NCBI GenBank assembly: GCA_021847605.1
Contig: JAJZQN010000015.1
Location: 1-64,000, forward strand
Reading direction: 5' to 3'
DNA length: 64,000 nt
From: Pseudomonadota bacterium
GTDB taxonomy: Bacteria > Pseudomonadota > Alphaproteobacteria > Sphingomonadales > Sphingomonadaceae
The notes below the pieces were generated by a model. The model was not told the DNA's origin, made no database searches, and saw only the letters and a list, made by a program, of their open reading frames with translations. Shown piece after piece: positions 34,873 to 44,567 of the stretch (within the stretch, counting starts at the first letter, position 1; each line of letters starts with the position of its first letter). The position numbers and the translations under genes are program-made.

Positions 34873-36075
34873 TTATGCGGTAAGGGCAGCAACGCCCGGC
34901 AGTTCCTTGCCTTCCATCCACTCAAGGAAGGCGCCGCCTGCCGTCGACACAAAGCTGAACTCCGCTGCCACACCGGCATGGTTCAGCGCTGCAACGGTAT
35001 CGCCCCCGCCCGCGACGGAGACTAGCTGACCTTCCTTGGTCAACGCAGCGGCCGTCTTGGCCAGCGCTACTGTCGCCGCGTCGAACGGCGCGATCTCGAA
35101 CGCGCCCAGCGGCCCGTTCCACACCAGCGTCTTGCAGTTTTTGAGCGCATCACCCAGCGCCTCGACCGCAGCCGGACCAACGTCCAGGATCATCTCATCC
35201 TCGGCCACTTCATGCACATTGCAAGTCCGTACCGACGGCGGATTGGCCGCGAATTCCTTCGCTACCACCACGTCATAGGGCAGATGGATCGTACAACCGG
35301 CGGCTTCCGCTTTGTCGAAAATGGCATCCGCGGTCTCGGCCAGATCCTTTTCGCACAGCGACTTGCCCACATCGACGCCACGCGCATGCAGGAAAGTGTT
35401 GGCCATGCCACCGCCGATGATCAGATGATCGACCTTGGCGACCAGATTGTTGAGAACGTCGAGCTTGGTCGAAACCTTTGCGCCGCCGACAACGGCTGCA
35501 ACCGGCTTCACCGGCTCACCCAGCGCAGCGGCCAGAGCGTCCAGTTCCTTTTCCATCGAACGACCGGCATAAGCGGGTAGCTTGTGCGCCAGACCTTCGG
35601 TCGAAGCATGGGCACGGTGCGCCGCTGAAAAAGCGTCGTTCACATAGAGGTCCGCAATCGCCGCCATCGCTTCGACCAGCGCAGGGTCGTTCTTTTCCTC
35701 GCCGGGGTGGAAACGGGTATTTTCCAGGATGGCGATATCGCCCGGACGCATGACCTTGATGCCGTCGACAGCGGCTTCACCCTGACAATCGGGGATGAAC
35801 TGTACTTCGCGACCCAGCACCTGGCTCAACGGCCGCGTAATCTTGGACAGTGAAAATTCCGGGTTCTTCTGCCCCTTGGGGCGGCCGAAATGCGCGAGGA
35901 TCAGCACCTTAGCGCCGCGATCCGCCAGTTCCAGCACAGTCGGCATCGCGGCCCGCAGGCGCGTATCGTCAGTAACGGAACCATCCTGCATCGGCACGTT
36001 CAGGTCTTCGCGCACCAGCACGGCCTTGCCGCTGATGTCGCCCATATCGTCGAGGGTCTTGAACGGCTTGGTCAT
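34873..36075 (-). CDS. pgk: Phosphoglycerate kinase
   Basis: 400 residues from ATG 36075 ([20 protein letters not shown]), behind a GGGGAAG. Motifs include [24 protein letters not shown], the nucleotide site [15 protein letters not shown] and the glycine loop [16 protein letters not shown]. It makes ATP from 1,3-bisphosphoglycerate. It is the third gene of tkt-gap-pgk, but a hairpin terminator and a palindromic repeat separate it from gap. Confidence 0.95.
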   Translation of the reverse strand: MTKPFKTLDDMGDISGKAVLVREDLNVPMQDGSVTDDTRLRAAMPTVLELADRGAKVLILAHFGRPKGQKNPEFSLSKITRPLSQVLGREVQFIPDCQGEAAVDGIKVMRPGDIAILENTRFHPGEEKNDPALVEAMAAIADLYVNDAFSAAHRAHASTEGLAHKLPAYAGRSMEKELDALAAALGEPVKPVAAVVGGAKVSTKLDVLNNLVAKVDHLIIGGGMANTFLHARGVDVGKSLCEKDLAETADAIFDKAEAAGCTIHLPYDVVVAKEFAANPPSVRTCNVHEVAEDEMILDVGPAAVEALGDALKNCKTLVWNGPLGAFEIAPFDAATVALAKTAAALTKEGQLVSVAGGGDTVAALNHAGVAAEFSFVSTAGGAFLEWMEGKELPGVAALTA

Positions 36076-36100
36076 TGTCTCTTCCCCTGATCCCAACAGA

Positions 36101-36184
36101 CATCATCCCAGCGAAGGCCTGTACCTCTCCTATTTCCCTGTCCTGAGGAGAAATAGCGAGATTACGGCCTTCGCTGGGATGACG
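36101..36184. repeat. Palindromic interspersed repeat between gap and pgk
   Basis: Left arm catcatcccagcgaaggcc, right arm ggccttcgctgggatgacg, with a partly pairing interior. It is of the same general design as 143-232 but has a different core. It lies in the untranslated stretch between two glycolytic genes. Confidence 0.7.
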
Positions 36185-36211
36185 AAAAAGGGGCAGGATA
36201 ACCTGCCCCCG
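36185..36211 (-). terminator. Terminator after gap
   Basis: On the minus strand, GGGGCAGG / CCTGCCCC around ttat is followed by TTTTT. It lies right behind the gap stop, so it may cut or lower read-through into pgk. Confidence 0.75.
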
Positions 36212-36218
36212 ATACATA

Positions 36219-37229
36219 TTACAGGAACTTCGCCATGACACCCGTGGTGTCGATCATGCGGTTCGAAAAGCCCCATTCATTGTCGTACCAGCTCAGCACA
36301 CGGACCAGCGTGCCGTCGATAACGGCCGTTTCCAAGCTATCGACGGTCGAGCTGCGCGGATCGCCATTATAGTCGATCGACACCAGCGGCTCATCCGAAA
36401 AGCCCAGCACACCCTTGAGCGGACCGGCTTCCGAGGCAGCCTTCAGCAGGCCGTTGACTTCCTCGACAGTGGTCGGCTTCTTCGAAATGAACTTCAGGTC
36501 GACGACCGACACGTTCGGGGTCGGCACGCGCACCGACGAACCGTCCAGCTTGCCCTTCAATTCGGGCAGAACTTCGCCCACCGCGCGGGCCGCGCCCGTG
36601 GTGGTCGGGATCATCGACAGGGCGGCGGCGCGGGCGCGACGCATATCCTTGTGGATCTGGTCCAGCGTATTCTGGTCGTTGGTGTAGCTGTGGATCGTGG
36701 TCATGAAGCCCTTATCGATGCCCAGAGCATCGTTCAGGACTTTCGCCAGCGGCGCCAGGCAGTTGGTGGTGCAGCTCGCGTTGGAGATCACGATGTCATC
36801 GGCGGTCAGCTGGTCATGGTTGACGCCGAACACGATGGTCTTGTCAACATTGGTGCCGGGGGCCGAGATGACGACGCGCTTGGCGCCGGCGGTCAGGTGA
36901 GCGCCAGCCTTATCCTTGGTGGTGAAGATACCGGTGCATTCCAGTGCGATCTCCACGCCCTGCGCGGCGTGTGGCAGGTTGGCTGGATCACGCTCTGCGG
37001 TGACGGTGATGCGCTTGCCATTGACGACCAGCGCGTCGCCATCGACGCTGACTTCGCCTGCGAAATTGCCATGAACGCTGTCGCGCTTGAACAGCAGGGC
37101 GTTCGCCTTTGCATCGCCCAGATCATTGATGCTGACCAGTTCCAGGTCATGGTCGGTGCGCGAAAGAATGGCGCGCGCCACCAGGCGGCCGATACGTCCA
37201 AAACCGTTAATTGCTACCTTCGTTGCCAC
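36219..37229 (-). CDS. gap: Glyceraldehyde-3-phosphate dehydrogenase
   Basis: 336 residues. The Rossmann start is [15 protein letters not shown]. Asp36 after VSIN favours NAD over NADP. The catalytic Cys153 is in [12 protein letters not shown] and His180 in [10 protein letters not shown]. The C-terminus has [12 protein letters not shown]. It is the central gene of tkt-gap-pgk, 39 bases after tkt. Confidence 0.96.
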   Translation of the reverse strand: MATKVAINGFGRIGRLVARAILSRTDHDLELVSINDLGDAKANALLFKRDSVHGNFAGEVSVDGDALVVNGKRITVTAERDPANLPHAAQGVEIALECTGIFTTKDKAGAHLTAGAKRVVISAPGTNVDKTIVFGVNHDQLTADDIVISNASCTTNCLAPLAKVLNDALGIDKGFMTTIHSYTNDQNTLDQIHKDMRRARAAALSMIPTTTGAARAVGEVLPELKGKLDGSSVRVPTPNVSVVDLKFISKKPTTVEEVNGLLKAASEAGPLKGVLGFSDEPLVSIDYNGDPRSSTVDSLETAVIDGTLVRVLSWYDNEWGFSNRMIDTTGVMAKFL

Positions 37230-37268
37230 TGCACTAGCCTCCTTAAGGTGGGTTGTTCGGTCGTTTTA

Positions 37269-39230
37269 TTAGAGGGCGGCCGCGATCTGCGGCGCAATCT
37301 TGGCGGCGGTCAGGCCGAAATGGTCATAAAGCACTTCGGCCGGAGCCGACGCACCGAAACTGTCGATGCCAAAACGCAGGCCGTCAAGGCCAGTATAGCG
37401 TTCCCAGCCAAAGGTCGTGCCAGCCTCGATCGACGCACGCAGCACACCTTCGGGCAGAATATCCGCCTTGTAGGCGGCATCCTGCGCGTCGAAATGTGCC
37501 CAGCTCGGCATCGACACGACATCGACACCGATACCCTGCTCTTCCAGAGCCTTGGCGGTGGCGACGGCGATCTCGACTTCCGAACCCGTCGCCATGATCA
37601 CGACCTTACGCGCGGCGGTCGCCGCGATCAGGCGATAGGCGCCCTTGGCCGACAGATTTTCGGTCTTCACCGTGCGCAACTGGGGCAGGTTCTGGCGGGT
37701 CAGTGCCAGCACCGACGGGCCGGTCGCATCCTTGAGCGCCAGTTCCCAGCATTCCGCCGTCTCGACGATGTCGGCCGGACGATAGACGTCAAGGTTCGGG
37801 ATCATCCGCATCGACATAACATGCTCGATCGGCTGATGGGTCGGACCATCTTCGCCCAGACCGATGCTGTCATGGGTCAGCACATGGATGACGCGCTGCT
37901 GCTGGAGCGCCGCCAGACGGATGCCACCACGCATATAGTCGGAGAATACCAGGAAGGTGCCGCCGTAAGGAATGACGCCGCCGTGCAGCGCCATGCCGTT
38001 CATCGCACAGGCCATGCCGAATTCACGAATGCCATAATAAACGTAACGACCCGAATAATCGTCCCGCGTCAGGGGGCCGGTCGACTTCGTCTTGGTGTTG
38101 TTCGACCCGGTGAGGTCAGCAGAACCACCGATGGTTTCGGGCAACAGGTCGTTGACCGCGCCCAGCGCCAGTTCGCTCGCCTTGCGGGTCGCGACCTTCT
38201 GCGGATTGGCGATCAGGCTGTCGATATAGGTTTCCAGCGAGAAATCGGCAGGCAGTTCGCCGGCCATGCGGCGCGACAATTCAGCGCCCTTTTCGCTGCC
38301 TGCAACACGGTCTTCCCATGCCGTGCGAACCGGCTGCCCCTTGGCGCCGATGGCCGCCCATGCAGCGGCAATGTCGGCAGGGATGACAAAGGGTTCAGCG
38401 TCCCAGCTTAAAAATTCGCGGGCAGCGGCAACTTCCGCTTCACCGAGTGCCGAACCATGAACCCCCGACGTCCCCGCCTTGTTCGGCGCACCATAGCCAA
38501 TCTTGGTGGCGCACGCGATCAGCGACGGGCGCGGATCGGCCAGCGCTTCGTCGATGGCGCGGCGCACATCGGCCACATCATGGCCATCGCACGATACGAC
38601 GTGCCATCCGGTCGCGGCATAACGCGCGCGGACATCTTCATTGCTCGACAGGTCGACGGCCCCGTCGATGGTGATCTTGTTATCGTCCCACAGCACGATC
38701 AGGCGCGACAGATTAAGGTGCCCGGCAAGGCCGATCGCCTCATGGTTGATGCCTTCCATCAGGCAACCGTCGCCCGCGATCACCCAGGTGCGATGATCGA
38801 CCAGCTCGTCGCCGAACTGCGCGTTCAGGTGACGCTCGGCAATCGCCATGCCGACAGCAGTCGCCAAGCCCGAACCGAGCGGGCCGGTGGTCGCTTCGAC
38901 GCCCGCCAGCTCGAAATTCTCGGGGTGGCCGGCGCAAGGACTATGCAACTGGCGGAAATTGGCGATGTCCTCGATCGTCGGGCTGGCATAGCCGGTCAGA
39001 TGCAACAGGCTGTAGATCAGCATGGAGCCATGGCCGGCCGACAGGACGAAGCGATCGCGGTCGGCCCATTTCGGCGCCTTCGGATCGAACTTCAGATAAT
39101 CGCCGAACAGCACGGTGGCGACGTCGGCCATGCCCATCGGCATGCCGGGATGCCCGCTATTGGCGGCCTGCACGGCGTCCATGGAAAGCGCCCGGATGGC
39201 GTTGGCGAGCTGCGTGTCGGAAACGGTCAT
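37269..39230 (-). CDS. tkt: Transketolase
   Basis: 653 residues from ATG 39230 (MTVSDTQLANAIRALSMDAV). The TPP-binding motif GDGCLMEGINHEA, with the NSGHPGMPMG and DDNKITIDG regions, marks the N-terminal domain. The pyrimidine domain shows FLVFSDYMRGGIRLAAL and HDSIGLGEDGPTHQP. It moves two-carbon units in the pentose phosphate pathway. A long frame extends to 39701, but it runs through zapA and is not coding. Met at 39251 is an alternative start; neither has a good ribosome site. Confidence 0.94.
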   Translation of the reverse strand: MTVSDTQLANAIRALSMDAVQAANSGHPGMPMGMADVATVLFGDYLKFDPKAPKWADRDRFVLSAGHGSMLIYSLLHLTGYASPTIEDIANFRQLHSPCAGHPENFELAGVEATTGPLGSGLATAVGMAIAERHLNAQFGDELVDHRTWVIAGDGCLMEGINHEAIGLAGHLNLSRLIVLWDDNKITIDGAVDLSSNEDVRARYAATGWHVVSCDGHDVADVRRAIDEALADPRPSLIACATKIGYGAPNKAGTSGVHGSALGEAEVAAAREFLSWDAEPFVIPADIAAAWAAIGAKGQPVRTAWEDRVAGSEKGAELSRRMAGELPADFSLETYIDSLIANPQKVATRKASELALGAVNDLLPETIGGSADLTGSNNTKTKSTGPLTRDDYSGRYVYYGIREFGMACAMNGMALHGGVIPYGGTFLVFSDYMRGGIRLAALQQQRVIHVLTHDSIGLGEDGPTHQPIEHVMSMRMIPNLDVYRPADIVETAECWELALKDATGPSVLALTRQNLPQLRTVKTENLSAKGAYRLIAATAARKVVIMATGSEVEIAVATAKALEEQGIGVDVVSMPSWAHFDAQDAAYKADILPEGVLRASIEAGTTFGWERYTGLDGLRFGIDSFGASAPAEVLYDHFGLTAAKIAPQIAAAL

Positions 39231-39410
39231 AGCGGGAAAGGCGTCTTTCATCGTCTGTGCAAGGGAAGCCGCCCAGACGGGCGGACGAATCGAAATCTGG
39301 CCCCCTTTGTCCCCTCCGGTCCGGTGCGTCAACCGCACCCGCCACGGAACGGTCACAAGGTGGCACAAAGACCGCTTTTCCGGCGCCGCGAATCCGGCTA
39401 TTGCTGGCCG

Positions 39411-39605
39411 ATGGCAAGCGACCGCATGATGCAGGCGATCCGCACCCTCGAAGGTGCTATAAGCCGGCTGGAAGAGGATGTAGCACAATTCGTCACGGCC
39501 GATGCCCGATCTGCGACATCCGGCATTGACGTACCGGCCGCGAAGGATGCACTTCGTTCCCTCACCGAAATGATCGAGGAGCTGAAGGGCAAAAGCCATG
39601 GCTGA
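39411..39605 (+). CDS. Short coiled-coil protein coupled to zapA
   Basis: 64 residues, MASDRMMQAIRTLEGAISRL to EELKGKSHG. The sequence is largely helical with heptad-like leucines and acidic residues. It overlaps zapA by eight bases (39598-39605), so translation is coupled. The position and form suggest a partner for ZapA or the division ring, perhaps like ZapB, but no family was firmly recognised. It is divergent from tkt. Confidence 0.7.
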   Translation: MASDRMMQAIRTLEGAISRLEEDVAQFVTADARSATSGIDVPAAKDALRSLTEMIEELKGKSHG

Positions 39606-39933
39606 AACGACATTGCATATTGCCGGTCGCCAATATGACATAAGATGCCGCGATGGGGAGGAGGCGCATCTGGCGCACCTTGCCTCCATGATCGAAACCA
39701 AGGCCCGTCAGGTCCAGCAATCCACTCCCGGCCTTACCGAGGTACGAACCCTGTTGTTCGCGGCCCTGTTCATGGCCGACGAACTCAATGACCTGAAGCG
39801 CGAACGCGCCCAGCGTCAGGAGCAACTGGCGCTGGAGACCGACGATGACGAAGCCGCCCGCGCCATCGAATCACTGGCTGAACGGATAGAAAAGCTGCGC
39901 GACGGGCTTGCCGCACACGCCCGCGACGCCTAA
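39598..39933 (+). CDS. zapA: Cell division protein ZapA
   Basis: 111 residues. The N-terminal globular part (TTLHIAGRQYDIRCRDGEEAHL, first half only) is followed by a long coiled coil (TLLFAALFMADELNDLKRE and onwards). ZapA cross-links FtsZ filaments. The zapA, 6S RNA, 5-formyl-THF cyclo-ligase order seen here is conserved widely in proteobacteria and supports the call. Confidence 0.92.
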   Translation: MAETTLHIAGRQYDIRCRDGEEAHLAHLASMIETKARQVQQSTPGLTEVRTLLFAALFMADELNDLKRERAQRQEQLALETDDDEAARAIESLAERIEKLRDGLAAHARDA

Positions 39934-39936
39934 ATC

Positions 39937-40116
39937 GGTGGCGACGGGCACTGCGCGGCACGAGCTTTAGCGAACATCCCTGAGGCGATAATCACATCCA
40001 AGGGGGCTGTCCCTGGGCGGACTCTGGTCCGATCTACATGGTCCCCACCTGACGTTGAGGCGTCAGAGGATATTCCAGCAAACGACCGAGGCGGTCCCGT
40101 CACCCCGCCCGATATT
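39937..40116 (+). ncRNA. ssrS: 6S RNA
   Basis: The stretch between zapA and the 5-FCL gene has no frame. Its ends can pair (ggtggcgacggg near 39937; cccgtcacc near 40100). It has an internal purine-rich bulge region and the right length of about 180 bases. 6S RNA mimics an open promoter and holds sigma-70 RNA polymerase in stationary phase. The call rests on location, length and closing stem; exact ends are approximate. Confidence 0.75.
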
Positions 40117-40147
40117 GGCGCCCCTTACCAACATAGGAATAAACCCG

Positions 40148-40735
40148 ATGAGCGATGACAGCCCGGCCGCCGACAAGACGCGCCTGCGCGCCATCGCCCG
40201 CCAGCGGCGCAGCAGCTTCGTCGCCACGCTCGATCCGTTGGCCCACCGCCTGGCGTTTAAGGCGGTCCCCTCCCCCCTCGCCCGTCGGCTCGCCGATGCG
40301 CGGGTCGTCGCCCTTTATATGGGGTTGGATGATGAAGCCCCGGCCCAACGCATGGCCGCCCAACTGACCGCCATGGGCAAGGTCGTCGCCCTGCCCCGCG
40401 TGCTTGATCGAATCGGCAGCATGGACTTTCTCGCCTGGCAACCGGAGCATCAACTCTTCCCCGGCCTGTTCGGCACCAGCCAGCCTGAACCCGGTAACGG
40501 CCCCGTCGCGCCCGACGCCATCATCGCCCCGCTAATCGCCTTTGACCGTTCCATGAATCGACTGGGCCAGGGCGGCGGCTATTATGACCGCGCCTTTGCC
40601 CGCCATCCTGACGCTCTGCGCGTAGGTCTCGCCTGGTCGGCGCAGGAAATGGATGAAGTGCCGGCCGATCCTTGGGATCTGCCGCTCGACATGGTGGTGA
40701 CGGAAGTCGAACTGATCGAGGGTGGCGACATATGA
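40148..40735 (+). CDS. 5-formyltetrahydrofolate cyclo-ligase
   Basis: 195 residues from ATG 40148. The C-terminal motif RLGQGGGYYDRAFARH is the folate/ATP signature of the family, and the N-terminal basic ALRAIARQRR-like stretch is usual. It turns 5-formyl-THF into 5,10-methenyl-THF using ATP. The frame runs upstream through the 6S RNA, but only 40148 gives the family start. It overlaps the DUF2842 gene by four bases. Confidence 0.92.
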   Translation: MSDDSPAADKTRLRAIARQRRSSFVATLDPLAHRLAFKAVPSPLARRLADARVVALYMGLDDEAPAQRMAAQLTAMGKVVALPRVLDRIGSMDFLAWQPEHQLFPGLFGTSQPEPGNGPVAPDAIIAPLIAFDRSMNRLGQGGGYYDRAFARHPDALRVGLAWSAQEMDEVPADPWDLPLDMVVTEVELIEGGDI

Positions 40736-40974
40736 CCATCGACCCACGCCATCGCCATCAGCCCAGTTGGCGCAAACCTGCCGGCATGCTCGCGATAGTG
40801 CTGCTCATCGGCCTGTGGGCGGCTATGGTGGGCAGCCTGTCGGGCAGGATCGGCACCTTGCCGGTCTGGGCGCAATTGCCGGTCTATCTGACGCTCGGCA
40901 TTGTGTGGATATGGGTCTTGCCGCTGAAAGCGCTGCTGCGCTGGATGGAAACGGGCATCTGGCGCCGTTTCTGA
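40732..40974 (+). CDS. DUF2842 membrane protein
   Basis: 80 residues. A basic N-terminus is followed by two membrane helices (MLAIVLLIGLWAAMVGSLSG and LPVYLTLGIVWIWVLPLKAL, the loop between being short). The C-terminus LLRWMETGIWRRF has the typical tryptophan-rich end. DUF2842 is an alphaproteobacterial family of unknown function. The ATGA overlap with the 5-FCL gene supports co-expression. Confidence 0.82.
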   Translation: MTIDPRHRHQPSWRKPAGMLAIVLLIGLWAAMVGSLSGRIGTLPVWAQLPVYLTLGIVWIWVLPLKALLRWMETGIWRRF

Positions 40975-41001
40975 TCCGCTTCTCTTCATTTGTTTGAGAA
41001 G

Positions 41002-41078
<77 letters not shown>

Positions 41079-41161
41079 GCAGGGTGGCGTCTTTCGCAAC
41101 CCAAAAAGGGTCGCCAGACAACGCATATCTGAAATACCATCCACTTCCCGGTGAAGGAAAG

Positions 41162-41238
<77 letters not shown>

Positions 41239-41255
41239 GTTCGGTGTGGAGGGGG

Positions 41256-41284
41256 CGTCTATGCGTCCGCGCTCACCCTGTCAA
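41256..41284 (-). promoter_or_regulatory. Promoter of the tRNA-Asp pair
   Basis: On the minus strand: TTGACA (41284-41279), 17 bases, TAGACG (41261-41256). It lies 18 bases before the first tRNA, a fitting distance. It overlaps the 3' end of the permease gene. Confidence 0.65.
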
Positions 41285-42435
41285 CCGTCCGTCACGTCAC
41301 TTTCATCATGAACGTCATTTTCTTTGTGCCGGGTGACGGTCAAAGTCCCCTGTTCAAACAGGAATCCAGCAATATCCGGCGTCCCGGCTGCCGCCACGAC
41401 CGTCTGAATAATGATCAGCAGCGGCACCCCCAACAACGCGCCCGGCGTCCCCCACACCCATCCCCAGAATGTCAACGACACCAGAATCAGCAGCGGGTTC
41501 ATCGTCAGCCGCCGCCCCAGCAGCGTCGGCGTCACGACATTGGCCTCAACCAGATGGAACCCCACCTGCAACGCAGCAGGCAGCACCGCCCGCCACACAT
41601 CGTCGAACACCATCAATCCACCCAGCCCCAGCAGAACCGCAGCCAGCATCGGCCCGAAATAGGGGATGAAGTTCAACAGTGCGACGATACCACCCCACAT
41701 CATCGGCGATGGCATGCCGACCAGCCACAGAGCGATGGCCACCGCCACGCCCAGGCATAAATTGATGGTCGCGATGGTGATGACATAGGCGGACGTCGCG
41801 TCGACCACATTCTGGATCACCCGCGCCACCGCCAGCGCACCGTCGAAGCTGCCCCGGCTGTTGATCGTCCGGCGCCGCAGGCCAGTCCACCCGGCAAGGA
41901 AGAAATAGATGATCAGCAACACGAACACCATCTGGATGATCGCGGCCGGGGCCGATGTCGCGGCAAACTGCAACAGCGATCGGGGCGCCTCCACCGCTGC
42001 CCCCTGCGCCGCTGCTACCGGGCCGGTCGCCAGCATCTGAACCGTCTCGTCAACGAATCGCTGAAGGTTCGAATAGAAATCGATTACCGGCGCCAGATTC
42101 GCCTGAATCTGTGGCAGCCTCTGCGGTAGAATCCTGAACCATTCCGTTGCCGGAACGACGATCAGTACCAGCGCAGTATTGGCAACCAGCAAAAATCCGA
42201 TGACCGCGATCGCCGCCGCCAATGCCGATGGCAGCCCTCGTCGCTCCATCCATTCCAGCAACGGGACGAGAGCAACCGCGATCACCAGCGCGGCGGTCAG
42301 CGGCAGGAAAAATTCGGCCCCTGCTCGCAGCGCAAAGGGCAATGCCAGCAACAACCCCAAACCCGTTGACAGCGCGATCGCCGCCAACAACCTGTCACGC
42401 CGCCGGTTGATTTCCTGTTGCTCAGCCGGCGTCAC
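41281..42435 (-). CDS. AI-2E family permease
   Basis: 384 residues from a GTG start. About eight membrane helices; the family core is LNFIPYFGPMLAAVLLGLGG followed by NVVTPTLLGRRLTMNPLLIL. AI-2E (UPF0118) members include TqsA, linked to autoinducer export, and sodium/proton antiporters, so the substrate cannot be set from sequence. The charged C-terminal tail overlaps the tRNA promoter. It is divergent from the secreted protein at 42622. Confidence 0.87.
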   Translation of the reverse strand: MTPAEQQEINRRRDRLLAAIALSTGLGLLLALPFALRAGAEFFLPLTAALVIAVALVPLLEWMERRGLPSALAAAIAVIGFLLVANTALVLIVVPATEWFRILPQRLPQIQANLAPVIDFYSNLQRFVDETVQMLATGPVAAAQGAAVEAPRSLLQFAATSAPAAIIQMVFVLLIIYFFLAGWTGLRRRTINSRGSFDGALAVARVIQNVVDATSAYVITIATINLCLGVAVAIALWLVGMPSPMMWGGIVALLNFIPYFGPMLAAVLLGLGGLMVFDDVWRAVLPAALQVGFHLVEANVVTPTLLGRRLTMNPLLILVSLTFWGWVWGTPGALLGVPLLIIIQTVVAAAGTPDIAGFLFEQGTLTVTRHKENDVHDESDVTDG

Positions 42436-42621
42436 GCTATCTCGATTCCTTCTTCATTTCTGGGCAGCTTGGGCGCGCCCGTTCCCGCCGTCAATTCGCC
42501 AGCCATCAGTAACGACTGCACGGCCAACGGCCCACCATGGCAAAGCCGACCTTAACCAAATATTCGGCCCCTGCTGTTACGGCCTCGCAGCCATGGGGAC
42601 GTATGACGGGGCTTTGACGGC

Positions 42622-43086
42622 ATGTTCAGAATGATGGGGCTGGCGTTTGCGGGTGCAGCGATGGCAGCACAGGCCAGTGCGCAACCGCCCATTCGTTTCG
42701 ATACACAGATGTTCGTGGAACGGGTGACGACCGACATTAACGGCCGCCCGCGCCGCATCCTCACCAGCACCGATCGCACCGGTCCGGGCGATCAGGTCAT
42801 TGTCGTGGTTCAGTGGCGCAACGAAGGGCGGCAATGGGCACGCGGCCAGTCCATTGTCCGCCCCGTCCCTCGCGATGTTCAAATCGACTTCAGCGATCCG
42901 GCCATGCAATTGTCCATCGACGGCGGACAACATTGGGGCCGGATGGACCAGCTTTGGTTGCCCACCCCGCTAGGCGGCATCCGCCGCGCCGTGGCAGCCG
43001 ACATCACCCATATCCGCTGGACGCTGCCAGAAGAGGCAGCACCAGGTCAGACCGGCCGCCTCAGCTATCGCGCGACGATCCGCTAA
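42622..43086 (+). CDS. Secreted protein with DUF11-like domain, unknown function
   Basis: 154 residues with a signal peptide cut near ASA (residue 20). The mature part VERVTTDINGRPRRIL, GPGDQVIVVVQWRNEG, DGGQHWGRMDQLW resembles the beta-sandwich DUF11-like repeats seen in sphingomonad surface proteins. No catalytic motif is visible. It stands alone, divergent from the permease and convergent with the keto-acid dehydrogenase E2 gene. Confidence 0.72.
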   Translation: MFRMMGLAFAGAAMAAQASAQPPIRFDTQMFVERVTTDINGRPRRILTSTDRTGPGDQVIVVVQWRNEGRQWARGQSIVRPVPRDVQIDFSDPAMQLSIDGGQHWGRMDQLWLPTPLGGIRRAVAADITHIRWTLPEEAAPGQTGRLSYRATIR

Positions 43087-43175
43087 GCCATCTTCCGCTC
43101 GGCAAAATCACTCCATCCATCAAATTCAATTGTTCCCGCCTGTGCGAGGATATGGCTTCCTTGATGGATGCTCCC

Positions 43176-44465
43176 CTATTCCACGAACAACAGCGCCGGA
43201 TTCTCCAGCAGCCGTCGCACCGCCTGCACAAAGCTGGCCGCGTCCCATCCATCGACGACCCGATGGTCGCAACTAATGGACAGGTTCATCAGCTTCGCTG
43301 CCACGACCTCCTTACCACGGAATATCGGCCGCTCGATCACCCGGTTTGGTCCGATGATCGCCACTTCCGGTCGGTTGATGACCGGCGTCGTCGCAATGCC
43401 ACCCAGTGGCCCCAGCGAAGTCAGCGTCAGCGTAGAGCCCGTCAATTCCTCAACCTTGGCCTTGCCGCTACGCGCTGCTTCCGCCAGACGCCGGATTTCG
43501 CTCGCCAATTGCCAGATATTCCGATCCTGAGCATCGCGTATCACCGGCACCATCAATCCCGCATCCGTCTGCGTCGCCAGCCCCAGATGCACCGCGCCAT
43601 GCCGTGTCACGACGCCTGCCTCGTCGTCATAACGGGCGTTGATCATCGGATACTCCGGCACCGCCTTGCAGATGGCGGCAATCAGCATCGGCAACATGGT
43701 CAGCTTCGGCCGATCGCCACGCGCATCGTTCAATTGTTCGCGCAGCGTTTCTAGCGCCGTGACGTCGATCTCCTCAACATAGGAGAAATGCGGGATATGC
43801 CGTTTCGATGCCGCCATATTTTCGGCGATACGCCGACGCATGCCAATCACCTTGATCGCCTCGTCGGGCCGTGCCGCGCCACGTCCTGCCGGACGATAGC
43901 CCTGCCCCGCACCATAGAGCAAATAGGCGTCCAGATCGGCATGACGGATATGGTCCCCGCTCGCCTTCACCTGCGCCAGGTCGATCCCCAGATCCTTCGC
44001 CCGCGCCCGCACAGCGGGAGAAGCAAGAACGGCGTGATTTTTGGCGCCATCATCCCCTCTCCCTTCCGCGGAAAAGCCAGAGATGGGCGCTGGTGCAGCC
44101 GGTTCTTGCTCCTCCAGTACCGGAGCGGCCTCAATCTCCTCGCTCATCTCTGCCTGCGTCGCTGCTTTGGTCGTATCGGCATCCGGCGATGCAATGTCGG
44201 CAGCAGGCGTCACCTCCCCCGCTTCATCAACCTCGATCTCCACCAGCATCGCGCCGATCGGCACCGAATCGCCCGGCTCTCCTGCCAGTCGCACCACCGT
44301 GCCTGCCACCGGGCTTTCCATCTCGACCGTCGCTTTGTCGGTCATCATGTCGGTGATGGGCTGGTCTTCCTCCACCCGGTCGCCAACTGCGACATGCCAT
44401 CCGACGATCTCGGCCGCCGAAATACCTTCGCCGATGTCCGGCAGCTTGAACGTGAAAAGCGCCAT
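43176..44465 (-). CDS. bkdB: Branched-chain alpha-keto acid dehydrogenase E2 (dihydrolipoyl acyltransferase)
   Basis: 429 residues from ATG 44465. The lipoyl domain carries the modified Lys44 in MMTDKATVEM. An E3/E1-binding helix pair follows near 140-175 (ASPAVRARAKDLGIDLAQV), then the acyltransferase domain ending with SCDHRVVDGWDAASF. The start GEGISAAEIVGWHV and the E1 genes upstream support branched-chain keto-acid rather than pyruvate use. An inverted repeat fills the 102-base gap to E1 beta. Confidence 0.9.
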   Translation of the reverse strand: MALFTFKLPDIGEGISAAEIVGWHVAVGDRVEEDQPITDMMTDKATVEMESPVAGTVVRLAGEPGDSVPIGAMLVEIEVDEAGEVTPAADIASPDADTTKAATQAEMSEEIEAAPVLEEQEPAAPAPISGFSAEGRGDDGAKNHAVLASPAVRARAKDLGIDLAQVKASGDHIRHADLDAYLLYGAGQGYRPAGRGAARPDEAIKVIGMRRRIAENMAASKRHIPHFSYVEEIDVTALETLREQLNDARGDRPKLTMLPMLIAAICKAVPEYPMINARYDDEAGVVTRHGAVHLGLATQTDAGLMVPVIRDAQDRNIWQLASEIRRLAEAARSGKAKVEELTGSTLTLTSLGPLGGIATTPVINRPEVAIIGPNRVIERPIFRGKEVVAAKLMNLSISCDHRVVDGWDAASFVQAVRRLLENPALLFVE

Positions 44466-44473
44466 CTTATTCT

Positions 44474-44552
44474 CCGTTCGTGTCGAGCGAAGTCGAGACA
44501 CGTTTTAGCTTGAGTGACGCTTCCGTTTCTCGACTTCGCTCGAAACGAACGG
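44474..44552. repeat. Inverted repeat between bkd E2 and E1 beta genes
   Basis: Left arm ccgttcgtgtcgagcgaagt, right arm acttcgctcgaaacgaacgg. The arms pair over about 25 bases with few mismatches. It can form a large hairpin in the operon mRNA. Confidence 0.75.
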
Positions 44553-44567
44553 AAGGATGCGGGACAA

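Noticed and set aside
36651-38411. Plus-strand frame of 586 codons opposite gap and tkt
   Set aside because: Shadow frame that crosses two well-defined genes.
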